This document shows positions 8,004 to 15,959 of a DNA stretch of 64,000 nucleotides, piece after piece. Source of the stretch: Chitinophaga vietnamensis (GTDB taxonomy: Bacteria > Bacteroidota > Bacteroidia > Chitinophagales > Chitinophagaceae); assembly GCF_902167635.1 (NCBI RefSeq), contig NZ_CABHMS010000006.1, forward strand, positions 434,001-498,000, given 5' to 3'. The notes below the pieces were generated by a model. That model worked only from the letters and a program-made list of their open reading frames with translations, was not told the DNA's origin and did not search any database. Each line of letters begins with the position of its first letter. Position 1 is the first letter of the stretch. The translations under genes and the position numbers were made by a program.

Positions 8004-10208
8004 ATGGCTGTTGTTAAGAAGGAAAGTTTGATGGATGCATTACGCGAACACTTCGGGTTCGATTCCTTTAAAGGAAATCAGGAAATTATCATAAAAAGCA
8101 TCCTCTCAGGTAAAGATACTTTTGTTATTATGCCAACCGGCGGAGGTAAGTCTTTATGCTATCAGTTACCTGCGCTCATGAGTCCCGGCTGCGCACTCAT
8201 TGTTTCTCCCCTTATCGCTTTAATGAAAAACCAGGTAGACCTGGTACGTGGTTACAGCAGTAAGGACAATGTTGCTCACTTTCTCAATTCCACCCTGTCG
8301 AAGGCGCAAATTAAAAAAGTGCGCACAGACCTGCTTTCCGGTAAAACGAAGATGTTGTACGTAGCGCCGGAAACACTGACCAAACAAGAAAATCTTGATT
8401 TCTTCCGCGACTTGCAGATATCATTTATTGCAGTAGATGAGGCGCACTGTATCTCCGAATGGGGACATGATTTCAGACCGGAGTACCGCCGTCTGAAAGA
8501 GATGATCGAACAGATCAGCGACCAGCTGCCCATCATCGCGCTCACCGCCACAGCCACTCCCAAGGTGCAGAGCGATATCGTCAAAAATCTTGCATTAAAA
8601 AATCCAAATATCTATATCTCTTCTTTCAACCGTCCAAACCTTTACTACGAGATCAGGCCTAAACGCAAGAAAGACCAGACCATCAAGGAGATTGTAAAAT
8701 TTATCCATCAGCACAAAGGAAAAAGCGGTATCATCTACACGCTGAACCGCAAAACAACAGAAGAATTGGCCGACATGCTCGTGGCCAACAATATCAAGGC
8801 GGTAGCATACCATGCCGGCCTGGACCCCGCTACCAGGGCTCAACGCCAGGATATGTTCCTGCATGAAGATGTAGAAGTGATCGTTGCCACCATCGCCTTT
8901 GGTATGGGAATCGACAAGCCCGATGTGCGCTTTGTGATCCATTATAACATTCCGAAAAGCCTCGAAAACTACTACCAGGAAACAGGCCGCGCCGGCCGTG
9001 ATGGCCTCGAAGGCAACTGTATCTGCTTCTATTCTCACAAAGATGTGCAGAAACTCGAACACCTCATGCGCGATAAACCGCTCAGCGAACGAGAAATGGG
9101 CGCACAGCTGATCAACGAAACAGTAGCCTACGCAGAAAGCGCCGTATGCCGCCGCAAAGTGATCCTGCACTACTTCGGCGAAAAATATGATACTGAAGAT
9201 TGCGGCCAGTGCGATAACTGCCGCAACCCGAAAGAAAAGATCGAAGTGAAGAACCGCGTGGTGATCGTATTGAAAGCCATCCGCGCGCTGGAAGAACGTT
9301 TCGGTACCGACTATGTAGTAAATATCATCACCGGAAAAACCAGTCCGCAAATCACTACCTACCGCCATGATCAGCTCGACATCTTCGGAGAAGGAAAAGA
9401 ATTTGATGCCCACTTCTGGAATTCCCTCATCCGCCAGATGATGCTGGAAGGCCTGATTGAAAAAGATATCGAAGAATATGGTCTGCTGAAAGTGACCGAT
9501 AAAGGCACCAAATTCCTGAAAAAGCCATATTCCATCATGGTGGCGCTGAATCATCAGTTTGATGAAGATGGCGGAGACGACGATGACGAAGCTACCACTG
9601 AAGCCCAGGCTTCCGCAGACCCGGTATTGTTTGAAATGCTGAAAGAGCTGCGCAAGAAAGTGGCCAAAGAAAAGAACCTTCCTCCTTTCGTAATCTTCCT
9701 GGAAACATCTTTGGAAGATATGGCCACACAATACCCCACTTCTGTACAGGAGCTGGAAAAGATACAGGGCGTAAGCAAAGGCAAGGCAGCCCGCTATGGT
9801 AAACAGTTTGTAGATGTGATCTCCAAATATGTTGAAGAGAATGATATCACCAAGCCGGACGACTTTGTGATGAAGAGCGTGGTGAACAAGAGCGGCCTGA
9901 AAGTATTTATCATTCAGAATATCGATAAGAAAATTCCGTTGGAAACCATCGCCAAGAACAAGGAACTCACCATTCCTAAATTGCTGGACGAAATGGAAAC
10001 CATCGTGGCCAGCGGCACCAAACTGAACGTAGATTATTGTCTTGATGAAGAGCTTGATGACTACGCCCAGGATGAGATCATGGAATATTTCAAAGGTTGC
10101 GAAACCTCCAGTCTGGCGCTCGCACGCGAAGAACTGATCGATAGCGACTACACATTGGAACAACTGAAATTAATGCGTATCAAGTTCCTCGTGGTATACG
10201 GCAACTAG
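8004..10208 (+). CDS. recQ: ATP-dependent DNA helicase RecQ
   Basis: This 734-residue 3'-5' superfamily 2 helicase acts in DNA repair and recombination. Walker A is MPTGGGKSLCYQLP, motif II is VDEAHCISEWGHDFRPEY with the RecQ aromatic-rich loop, and motif VI includes QETGRAGRDG. The zinc-binding segment holds CRRKVILHYF and DCGQCDNCR. A winged-helix RQC part and an HRDC domain (around residues 550-620) follow, joined by a very acidic linker near residue 530. It is longer than E. coli RecQ (609) because of about 110 extra C-terminal residues with a helix-turn-helix look, an arrangement I believe is common in Bacteroidota. DUF3050 follows 17 nt later. Confidence 0.96.
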   Translation: MAVVKKESLMDALREHFGFDSFKGNQEIIIKSILSGKDTFVIMPTGGGKSLCYQLPALMSPGCALIVSPLIALMKNQVDLVRGYSSKDNVAHFLNSTLSKAQIKKVRTDLLSGKTKMLYVAPETLTKQENLDFFRDLQISFIAVDEAHCISEWGHDFRPEYRRLKEMIEQISDQLPIIALTATATPKVQSDIVKNLALKNPNIYISSFNRPNLYYEIRPKRKKDQTIKEIVKFIHQHKGKSGIIYTLNRKTTEELADMLVANNIKAVAYHAGLDPATRAQRQDMFLHEDVEVIVATIAFGMGIDKPDVRFVIHYNIPKSLENYYQETGRAGRDGLEGNCICFYSHKDVQKLEHLMRDKPLSEREMGAQLINETVAYAESAVCRRKVILHYFGEKYDTEDCGQCDNCRNPKEKIEVKNRVVIVLKAIRALEERFGTDYVVNIITGKTSPQITTYRHDQLDIFGEGKEFDAHFWNSLIRQMMLEGLIEKDIEEYGLLKVTDKGTKFLKKPYSIMVALNHQFDEDGGDDDDEATTEAQASADPVLFEMLKELRKKVAKEKNLPPFVIFLETSLEDMATQYPTSVQELEKIQGVSKGKAARYGKQFVDVISKYVEENDITKPDDFVMKSVVNKSGLKVFIIQNIDKKIPLETIAKNKELTIPKLLDEMETIVASGTKLNVDYCLDEELDDYAQDEIMEYFKGCETSSLALAREELIDSDYTLEQLKLMRIKFLVVYGN

Positions 10209-10225
10209 TAATAATTGTAGCATTT

Positions 10226-10993
10226 ATGAGTATTCAGCAAATACAGGAGACCATCGCCCCCGAGCGCGAAAAAGTAGTAAAGCATCCGCTGTATGCGCAG
10301 CTTCAGTCATTGGATGATGTGCGTCAATTCATGCAGTTTCACGTATATGCAGTATGGGACTTTATGTCCTTGCTGAAAGGGCTGCAGCAGCAGCTCACCT
10401 GCACCGATGTGCCCTGGGTGCCCAAGGGCAGCGCAGCCACGCGTTATCTCATCAATGAGATCGTGACTGGTGAAGAAAGCGATGTAGATCAGGACGGCAA
10501 CCGTTGCAGCCATTTCGAATTATATGAGAAAGCCATGCAACAGGCCGGCGCCAATACTAAGGACATACAGGCCATTATTCGTGCAGTCGTGGCCGGTAGT
10601 GACATCAGAGACATATTATCAACAACGGAACTTCCGGCAGCCGTAAAGGGCTTTTTAGGCTTCACATTCGACGTGATCCGCACCGGCAAGGCCCATATCA
10701 TGGCGGCCGTATTTACCTTCGGCCGCGAGGATCTTATCCCCGATATGTTCTATGCACTGGTAAAAGACCTGGATCAGAAATTCCCCGGCAAACTGGGTAC
10801 CTTCATCTATTATCTCGAAAGACACATCGAAGTAGATGGCGATCATCACAGTCAGTTGGCGATGCAGATGGTGCAGGAGCTCTGTGGTAACGATGCACAA
10901 AAATGGAACGAAGCTGCCGAATATGCGCGCCAGTCGCTGCATTGGAGGAATCAATTGTGGAATGGTATTCTCAATGAAAAAGTTTTTTCTTAA
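10226..10993 (+). CDS. DUF3050 protein (heme-oxygenase-like fold)
   Basis: The 255-residue soluble protein matches the DUF3050 family. Recognisable points are the early HPLYAQLQSLDDVRQFMQFH, the VWDFMSLLKGLQQ helix, WVPKGSAATRYLINEIV, and the late FIYYLERHIEVDGDHHSQLA with clustered histidines and acids. This family is predicted to share the heme oxygenase/TenA-like helical fold, and the His/Asp/Glu set could bind metal. No reaction is established. It starts 17 nt after recQ and probably shares its transcript; no clear terminator lies before the tRNA promoter. Confidence 0.85.
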   Translation: MSIQQIQETIAPEREKVVKHPLYAQLQSLDDVRQFMQFHVYAVWDFMSLLKGLQQQLTCTDVPWVPKGSAATRYLINEIVTGEESDVDQDGNRCSHFELYEKAMQQAGANTKDIQAIIRAVVAGSDIRDILSTTELPAAVKGFLGFTFDVIRTGKAHIMAAVFTFGREDLIPDMFYALVKDLDQKFPGKLGTFIYYLERHIEVDGDHHSQLAMQMVQELCGNDAQKWNEAAEYARQSLHWRNQLWNGILNEKVFS

Positions 10994-11011
10994 AAAACAG
11001 GCATAAAAATT

Positions 11012-11040
11012 TTGTAATTCCGAAAAGTATATTACTTTTG
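11012..11040 (+). promoter_or_regulatory. promoter of tRNA-Phe
   Basis: TTG (11012-11014), 18-nt spacer, TACTTTTG (11033-11040). Transcription would start about 30 nt before the mature tRNA 5' end at 11076. Confidence 0.6.
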
Positions 11041-11075
11041 CAATCCCTTCACACGAGAGGGGAAACAAAAAGGAT

Positions 11076-11148
11076 GGTGCGGTAGCTCAGTTGGTAGAGC
11101 AAAGGACTGAAAATCCTTGTGTCGGCGGTTCGATCCCGCCTCACACCA
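11076..11148 (+). tRNA. tRNA-Phe (GAA anticodon)
   Basis: All arms can be drawn: acceptor GGTGCGG/TCACACC, D-stem GCTC/GAGC, anticodon stem AAGGA/TCCTT with loop CTGAAAA (anticodon GAA), variable loop GTGTC, T-stem GGCGG/CCGCC with loop TTCGATC, and discriminator A. The length is 73 nt. CCA is not encoded (CAG follows). Acceptor pair 5-68 is C-A, a mismatch; a T at position 5 would restore pairing. The gene stands alone between its own promoter and terminator. Confidence 0.95.
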
Positions 11149-11152
11149 CAGA

Positions 11153-11193
11153 AAAAGGAACACAACTTAATGTTGGTTCCTTTTTTATTTTAG
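11153..11193 (+). terminator. terminator after tRNA-Phe
   Basis: AAAAAGGAAC-ACAAC pairs with GTTG-GTTCCTTTTTT with one bulged base; a T-rich tail follows. Confidence 0.75.
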
Positions 11194-11233
11194 GTAAAAT
11201 CTTAACTTACGTAGTATCCAAAACACTTTCCAC

Positions 11234-11638
11234 ATGCCTGCCGGATACTCCCCCAACCCACTCTATAAAAAGCTCGGCCTCAAAGAAGGCTTCTCTGTAA
11301 AGCTGGTACATCCGCCGGCAAATTACGCCACGCTCATCCATCCACTCATGGATCATATCATCATTGCAAAAAAGAATACTGATCTTGATTTCATTCATTT
11401 CTTTACAAATGATGCAGCAGAGCTGGGAACGCAACTTCCTTTGCTAATGAAAGAAATTAAAAAAGCGGGAACGATCTGGATCTCCTGGTACAAGGGCAGC
11501 GCTAAAAAACCCACTACTGTAAATGAGCAGCTGATCCGTGCTATCGCACTGCCATTGGGCCTCGTAGATGTAAAAGTATGCGCCGTGGACGATGACTGGT
11601 CCGGCCTCAAGCTGGTTTACCGCCTGGAAAACCGCTAA
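11234..11638 (+). CDS. DUF3052 family protein
   Basis: This 134-residue soluble protein looks like DUF3052. The N-terminal half has the family start AGYSPNPLYKKLGLKEG and a lysine/valine strand after it. The central FIHFFTNDAAEL and the sequence GTIWISWYKGSAKKPT, followed by LPLGLVDVKVCAVDDDWSGL, are typical. The C-terminal part (DVKVCAVDDDWSGLKLVYR) resembles the end of many stand-alone members. No catalytic residues are known and its role is not established. It lies between the tRNA terminator and the sigma factor operon, on the same strand. Confidence 0.8.
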   Translation: MPAGYSPNPLYKKLGLKEGFSVKLVHPPANYATLIHPLMDHIIIAKKNTDLDFIHFFTNDAAELGTQLPLLMKEIKKAGTIWISWYKGSAKKPTTVNEQLIRAIALPLGLVDVKVCAVDDDWSGLKLVYRLENR

Positions 11639-11714
11639 CCCGCCTCAAAAAAATTATTTACCTTTTGGGTGATATTTCCCTGATTGCTGACACTAACAGT
11701 TAAACACCTGTTAT

Positions 11715-12230
11715 ATGGGCACACATCACGATCAATGGCTGACGGATATATACCGGGAAACATTCCCGCATGCCGCCAGGGTGGTACAGAAAATGGGCGG
11801 CGACCTGGAAACCGCCAGGGACCTCTTTCACGACGCAATGATCATCTATCTCGAAAAACAAAAGGACCAGCGTCTGCAAATAAAAGTATCTCCACAGGCC
11901 TATCTTGTCGGTATCACCAAAATACTTTACATCAGGAAACTGAAGCAGGATGCAAAGGAAACCACCCTCGGCGATAACGATGTCATTATTCCGGAAGATT
12001 TCTACGCTCCTCCTCCCGCTGGCAATAAACTGATCAGCTACCTGAAAACCGCTGGCAACAAGTGTTTGCAGCTGTTGAAAGCATTCTATTATGAACAACG
12101 GTCCGTACAGGAAATCGCGACAGATTTTCAGTACAAAACCACCCATTCTGTGTCTGTACAGAAATACAAATGCCTGGAAAAAGTAAGGGAACAAGTAAAA
12201 CAACATCACTATGAGGAAACAGCTTGCTGA
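11715..12230 (+). CDS. ECF-type RNA polymerase sigma factor (sigma-clpP operon)
   Basis: The 171-residue protein has the layout of a small sigma-70 factor: region 2 around residues 10-90 (ETARDLFHDAMIIYLEKQ, QAYLVGITKILYIRKLK), a linker, and a region 4 helix-turn-helix around 105-160 (LQLLKAFYYEQRSVQEIA). It is more divergent than the usual SigZ/FecI-like factors of this phylum. The next gene begins inside its last 20 bases, so translation is probably coupled, and a ClpP gene follows 2 nt after that. The setting suggests a sigma factor controlled by, or controlling, local proteolysis; this is inference. Confidence 0.82.
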   Translation: MGTHHDQWLTDIYRETFPHAARVVQKMGGDLETARDLFHDAMIIYLEKQKDQRLQIKVSPQAYLVGITKILYIRKLKQDAKETTLGDNDVIIPEDFYAPPPAGNKLISYLKTAGNKCLQLLKAFYYEQRSVQEIATDFQYKTTHSVSVQKYKCLEKVREQVKQHHYEETAC

Positions 12231-12468
12231 AACACAGGAGATAGATCGGTACTTGCTGCAACAGCTCGCAGGCCCCGACAGGCTTGTATTCCAAGCCAGG
12301 AGCATCCTCTCCCCTGCGCTACAGGAGAAAACTTTCTTCCAGGAAAAAGTACATCGCCTTATCCGGTGGTTTTCCCGGAACGAAAAACGCAAAGAGCTGG
12401 AATCCTTGCACCAGCAACTCATGCAAGACGAAACATTCCGTCAATCCATTAACTCGATATTCCAATAA
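12211..12468 (+). CDS. 85-residue putative sigma-regulator between sigma factor and ClpP
   Basis: The ATG at 12211 lies within the end of the sigma gene (20-nt overlap), and the stop is 2 nt before clpP. The protein is fully soluble and helical, charged, with no cysteines and no membrane segment. It has the pattern [20 protein letters not shown], then [18 protein letters not shown] and [18 protein letters not shown]. Small proteins with an IDRYLL...FEA-like start are found after sigma genes in Bacteroidota, in the place of an anti-sigma factor. I therefore suggest it binds the sigma factor, but no known zinc-binding anti-sigma motif is present. Confidence 0.6.
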   Translation: MRKQLAETQEIDRYLLQQLAGPDRLVFQARSILSPALQEKTFFQEKVHRLIRWFSRNEKRKELESLHQQLMQDETFRQSINSIFQ

Positions 12469-12470
12469 CC

Positions 12471-13115
12471 ATGGCCTTCATGATTCCTACCGTTATCGAC
12501 GGCGACACCCGCGGCGCCTTCGATATCTACAGCCTATTGCTGAAAGAGCGCATTATATTCCTTGGCACACCGATCGACGACCAGGTCGCAAACCTCATCG
12601 TGGCACAGCTCCTGTACCTCGACAGTGAAAGCCACCGGCCCATCAATATGTATATCAATTGCCCTGGCGGCGTAGTCTATGCCGGCCTCGCCATCTACGA
12701 TACCATGCGCATGCTCAAATCGCCGGTATCCACCATGGCCGTAGGCTTCACCGGCAGCATGGGTACAACCATCCTTGCTACCGGCGCCACCGGCCAGCGT
12801 TTTGCATTGCCGCATGCTACCATCCACATGCACCCCACCAGCGGCGGCGCCAAAGGATACACCGAAGACGTCCGCATCGCCTACCGCGAACAAGAGCGCC
12901 TGCAAAGCCAGATATTCCACCTCATCGCACAGAAGGCCGGTAAAACTCACGAAGAAATAGCCGCTGCTTTCGAAAATGACCATTTCATGAATGCTCTCGA
13001 AGCCAAAGCCTTCGGCCTTATTGATGAAGTGATCGGCAGCACGGAAGACCTGGTAGCGCTGCAACATCTGCCGTTCAAAATCGACCTGGCAGGTAACCCT
13101 CGCTTGCTATCTTGA
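12471..13115 (+). CDS. clpP: divergent ClpP-family serine protease (paralogue-like)
   Basis: The 214-residue protein has the ClpP fold markers [33 protein letters not shown] and FGLIDEV. The catalytic triad aligns as S96 (in FTGSMGTT, where housekeeping ClpP has GMAASM), H121 (in HMHPTSGG, normally MIHQPLGG) and D170 (in ENDHF). It should therefore be active. The altered surroundings of S96 and H121 and the short N-terminus suggest a second ClpP, not the main one beside clpX. No Clp ATPase is nearby. It is the third gene of a tight operon with a sigma factor and an 85-residue protein. Confidence 0.85.
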   Translation: MAFMIPTVIDGDTRGAFDIYSLLLKERIIFLGTPIDDQVANLIVAQLLYLDSESHRPINMYINCPGGVVYAGLAIYDTMRMLKSPVSTMAVGFTGSMGTTILATGATGQRFALPHATIHMHPTSGGAKGYTEDVRIAYREQERLQSQIFHLIAQKAGKTHEEIAAAFENDHFMNALEAKAFGLIDEVIGSTEDLVALQHLPFKIDLAGNPRLLS

Positions 13116-13625
13116 TACGAGCCGCTCCATCACTTGCCTGATCGCCTCCACCCGCTGCTGCATCCGCAAGGGCGACCGCGTTACCAGCAGGTCCATATCA
13201 TGCAGAAAAGCGCCAGGCGTATAGGATGCCAGCTGCTCGATGTCTTCCTCCTTAACCAATGTTTTGTCATACCAGCTGCTCCGCAAAATGAAATAATGTG
13301 GCTCAAACCAGGCCGCATGCAGCATCCTCAACATCTCCGTACAATCGTGTACGCCGCCATCGAACACCAAACTCATAGTCATTACAAAAGCGGCATCGGT
13401 TTGCCGGTGCCGTTCCAATATTTCGTATAGCCGTTTACGATAGTATGCGGCATTCTGTGGCCGCCGGGCGCTGCCCGCCACCACAAATTGGCCCTGCTCC
13501 GGCTTATCCAGGCTGATAGGCGCTTTCAGGGGAAAGAAATGCTTCCTGCGAAATAACTGCTGCAGCGTAATATGCTTTCCAGAATACGGGTATCCCGCGA
13601 TAACAAACAATTTCCTCGGATTCAT
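13107..13625 (-). CDS. P-loop-like protein of unknown function
   Basis: I start this gene at the ATG at 13625 ([20 protein letters not shown]), giving 172 residues. A longer frame upstream would run into the alpha-galactosidase start and has no support. The N-terminal [11 protein letters not shown] resembles a Walker A loop after a beta strand, so a small kinase or NTPase is possible. Further features are [31 protein letters not shown] and a C-terminal basic helix. I do not recognise a family. Its last 9 bases overlap the end of clpP on the other strand, so the two transcripts must be complementary at their 3' ends. Confidence 0.6.
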   Translation of the reverse strand: MNPRKLFVIAGYPYSGKHITLQQLFRRKHFFPLKAPISLDKPEQGQFVVAGSARRPQNAAYYRKRLYEILERHRQTDAAFVMTMSLVFDGGVHDCTEMLRMLHAAWFEPHYFILRSSWYDKTLVKEEDIEQLASYTPGAFLHDMDLLVTRSPLRMQQRVEAIRQVMERLVSR

Positions 13626-13734
13626 CTCCAAAAAAACCGCTTTTTTATGGCGTAAATGTTTAGTAAATGTTAACGCTATGCTTCCTGTTTTTTTATTTGT
13701 ATTTTGTACGCTTATCCACCGAAAAATACCCGTC

Positions 13735-15879
13735 ATGAAAAAAATATTTGGTTTCGTTCTGCTGCTATTAGCTACCACAGCCAAGGCCCAGGGCCCGCTG
13801 ATACGCATCTCCACCAATAACATCAGCCTCGTATACAGCCCCGATCAAAGGGGAAGGCTCATCCAGAAATATTTCGGACGCAAATTGCAGCCCGAAACAG
13901 CCGACACCCTCAGCAAATCATCCCAGGAAGCATACGTCACCGCCGGCATGGAAAGCCTGCTGGATCCCGCCATCCGCGTGGTTCACAACGACGGCAACCC
14001 TTCTCTCGAATTAAAATATATCTCTCATCAATCCAGCAAAAAAGACGGGAACGTAACCACCACCGACATCTTCCTGAAAGATCCCGTATACCCCGTAAAC
14101 GTAGTACTGCACTTCGAAAGTTTTTATAAGGAAGATGTGATCAAAGCCTGGACAGAGATTAAACACAATGAAAAACAACCCCTGCTCCTCACGGCGTATT
14201 CCTCTTCCATGCTGCATTTCAACGCAGCGAAATACTGGCTTACGCAGTTTCACGGCGACTGGGCCAGGGAAGTAAATATGGAGGAACAGCCGCTCACCGC
14301 CGGCATGAAAATACTGGACAGCAAACTCGGTACCCGCGCAAATATGTACCAGTCGCCCATGTTCCTCCTCTCCCTCGATAAAGCCGCTGCCGAAAACAGC
14401 GGCGATGTGCTGGCAGGTACACTCGCCTGGACCGGCAACTTCAAATTCGCCTTTGAAGTAGATCAGCTTAATGCATTACACATCAATGCAGGTATCAATC
14501 CTTACGCTTCCGACTATACACTAAAACCCGGGGAAACCTTTACCACACCGGCTTTCATCTTTACTTATTCCGCAACGGGTAAAGGCCAGGCAAGTCGTAA
14601 CCTCCACCACTGGGCGCTTAATTATGGCGTGATGGATGCTCACACTCCCCGCCTCACTCTACTCAACAACTGGGAAGCCACAGATATGAACTTCGACGAA
14701 AACCGCCTGGTTCAACTGTTTGGCGGCGCTTCTAAACTGGGCGTGGATATGTTCCTCCTCGATGATGGATGGTTCGGCAATAAATTTCCACGCAACGCGG
14801 ATAACGCAGGCCTGGGTGACTGGCAACCCAATACCACCAAGCTCCCGCACGGTCTTGGCTATCTCGTACAGGAAGCGCAAAAGCAAGGTATTAAATTCGG
14901 TATCTGGCTCGAACCGGAAATGGTGAATCCCAAAAGCGAACTGTATACGCAACATCCCGACTGGGTCCTGCGCCTGCCTAACCGCGAAGAAAATTACTAC
15001 CGCAACCAAATGGTGCTGGATCTTACTAATCCGGCTGTGCAGGATTTCGTTTATAATATTGTCGACAAAACATTATCAGATAATCCGGGCATTGCGTATA
15101 TCAAATGGGATTGCAACCGCATGCTCACCAATACTTACTCGCCTTATCTGAAAGACAAACAATCACATCTTTTCATTGATTATACACGCAGCTTTTACAA
15201 AGTGATGGAACGTTTGAGGGCCAAATATCCGCATCTGCCCATCATGCTGTGCTCAGGTGGTGGCGGCCGCACAGACTATGGCGCCTTGAAATACTTTACA
15301 GAGTTCTGGCCCAGCGATAATACAGATGGCCTGGAAAGAATCTATATACAATATGGCTATTCTCACTTCTTCCCATCCAATACGATATCTGCCCACGTCA
15401 CCAATTGGGGCAAACAATCTTTAAAATTCCGTACAGATGTGGCCATGATGGGCAAACTGGGTTACGATATCAAAGTAGATGCATTCACTGATAAAGAGCT
15501 TCAGTTCAGTCATGATGCAGTTACTACGTATAGGCGTATCAGTGATATTGTGTGGTATGGAAATCTCTACCGTCTTATCTCTCCTTATGAAGATGATCGC
15601 GCGGTGTTCCAATATGTAAGTGACGACCAGCAAAAAGCGATCGTATTCCATTACCTGATGAACGTTCGCAGGAAAGAAGTATTTGAGCATGTGAAATTGC
15701 AGGGACTTGATCCGAAAAAGAATTATACCGTTAAAGAGATCAATCTTTTCCCGGGAACCAATTCTGCTTTCAGGTTCAACCGCTCATACAGTGGAGATTA
15801 CCTGATGACCGTTGGTCTGAACATGGCGCCCAGAGCTACTTCCCTCACCAGTAATATATTGGAGATAACAGCAGAATGA
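13735..15879 (+). CDS. alpha-galactosidase, GH36 family, secreted
   Basis: From the ATG at 13735 the protein is 714 residues and begins with a clean signal peptide (MKKIFGFVLLLLATTAKAQ). A frame start 19 codons earlier exists but would bury the signal. The GH36/clan D barrel is clear: LLDDGWFG, then GIWLEPEMVNPKSELYTQHP, and the nucleophile Asp in IKWDCNRMLT. The acid/base Asp lies in WPSDNTDGLERI after LCSGGGGRTDYG. It removes terminal alpha-galactose from oligosaccharides or plant heteromannans in the periplasm. A GH28 gene lies tail-to-tail behind it, so this is a small plant-polysaccharide locus without SusCD in view. Confidence 0.93.
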   Translation: MKKIFGFVLLLLATTAKAQGPLIRISTNNISLVYSPDQRGRLIQKYFGRKLQPETADTLSKSSQEAYVTAGMESLLDPAIRVVHNDGNPSLELKYISHQSSKKDGNVTTTDIFLKDPVYPVNVVLHFESFYKEDVIKAWTEIKHNEKQPLLLTAYSSSMLHFNAAKYWLTQFHGDWAREVNMEEQPLTAGMKILDSKLGTRANMYQSPMFLLSLDKAAAENSGDVLAGTLAWTGNFKFAFEVDQLNALHINAGINPYASDYTLKPGETFTTPAFIFTYSATGKGQASRNLHHWALNYGVMDAHTPRLTLLNNWEATDMNFDENRLVQLFGGASKLGVDMFLLDDGWFGNKFPRNADNAGLGDWQPNTTKLPHGLGYLVQEAQKQGIKFGIWLEPEMVNPKSELYTQHPDWVLRLPNREENYYRNQMVLDLTNPAVQDFVYNIVDKTLSDNPGIAYIKWDCNRMLTNTYSPYLKDKQSHLFIDYTRSFYKVMERLRAKYPHLPIMLCSGGGGRTDYGALKYFTEFWPSDNTDGLERIYIQYGYSHFFPSNTISAHVTNWGKQSLKFRTDVAMMGKLGYDIKVDAFTDKELQFSHDAVTTYRRISDIVWYGNLYRLISPYEDDRAVFQYVSDDQQKAIVFHYLMNVRRKEVFEHVKLQGLDPKKNYTVKEINLFPGTNSAFRFNRSYSGDYLMTVGLNMAPRATSLTSNILEITAE

Positions 15880-15886
15880 TAAAGTT

Positions 15887-15959
15887 TGATTTACGGATTT
15901 TTTGATTTTGGAATTTAGTTGTTATCCCTAAATTCCAAAATCAAAAAATCCGTAAATCA
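15887..15959. terminator. perfect 32-bp inverted repeat, bidirectional terminator between GH36 and GH28
   Basis: Arms 15887-15918 and 15928-15959 are perfectly complementary over 32 bases around a 9-nt loop. The arm contains ACGGATTTTTTGATTTTGG, so either RNA strand would have a T-rich side. The last three bases are the GH28 stop codon. It belongs to the same AT-rich hairpin style as 5671-5768. Confidence 0.75.

Noticed and set aside
8595-10163. 522-codon minus-strand ORF opposite recQ
   Set aside because: It is the antisense of a clear helicase and shows no domain of its own.
11091-11300. ORF starting inside the tRNA gene
   Set aside because: Its first 20 codons are tRNA-Phe sequence, a familiar false protein.
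13626-13823. N-terminal extension of the 13107-13625 gene
   Set aside because: It would overlap the alpha-galactosidase signal peptide on the other strand, and [17 protein letters not shown] is a natural start.
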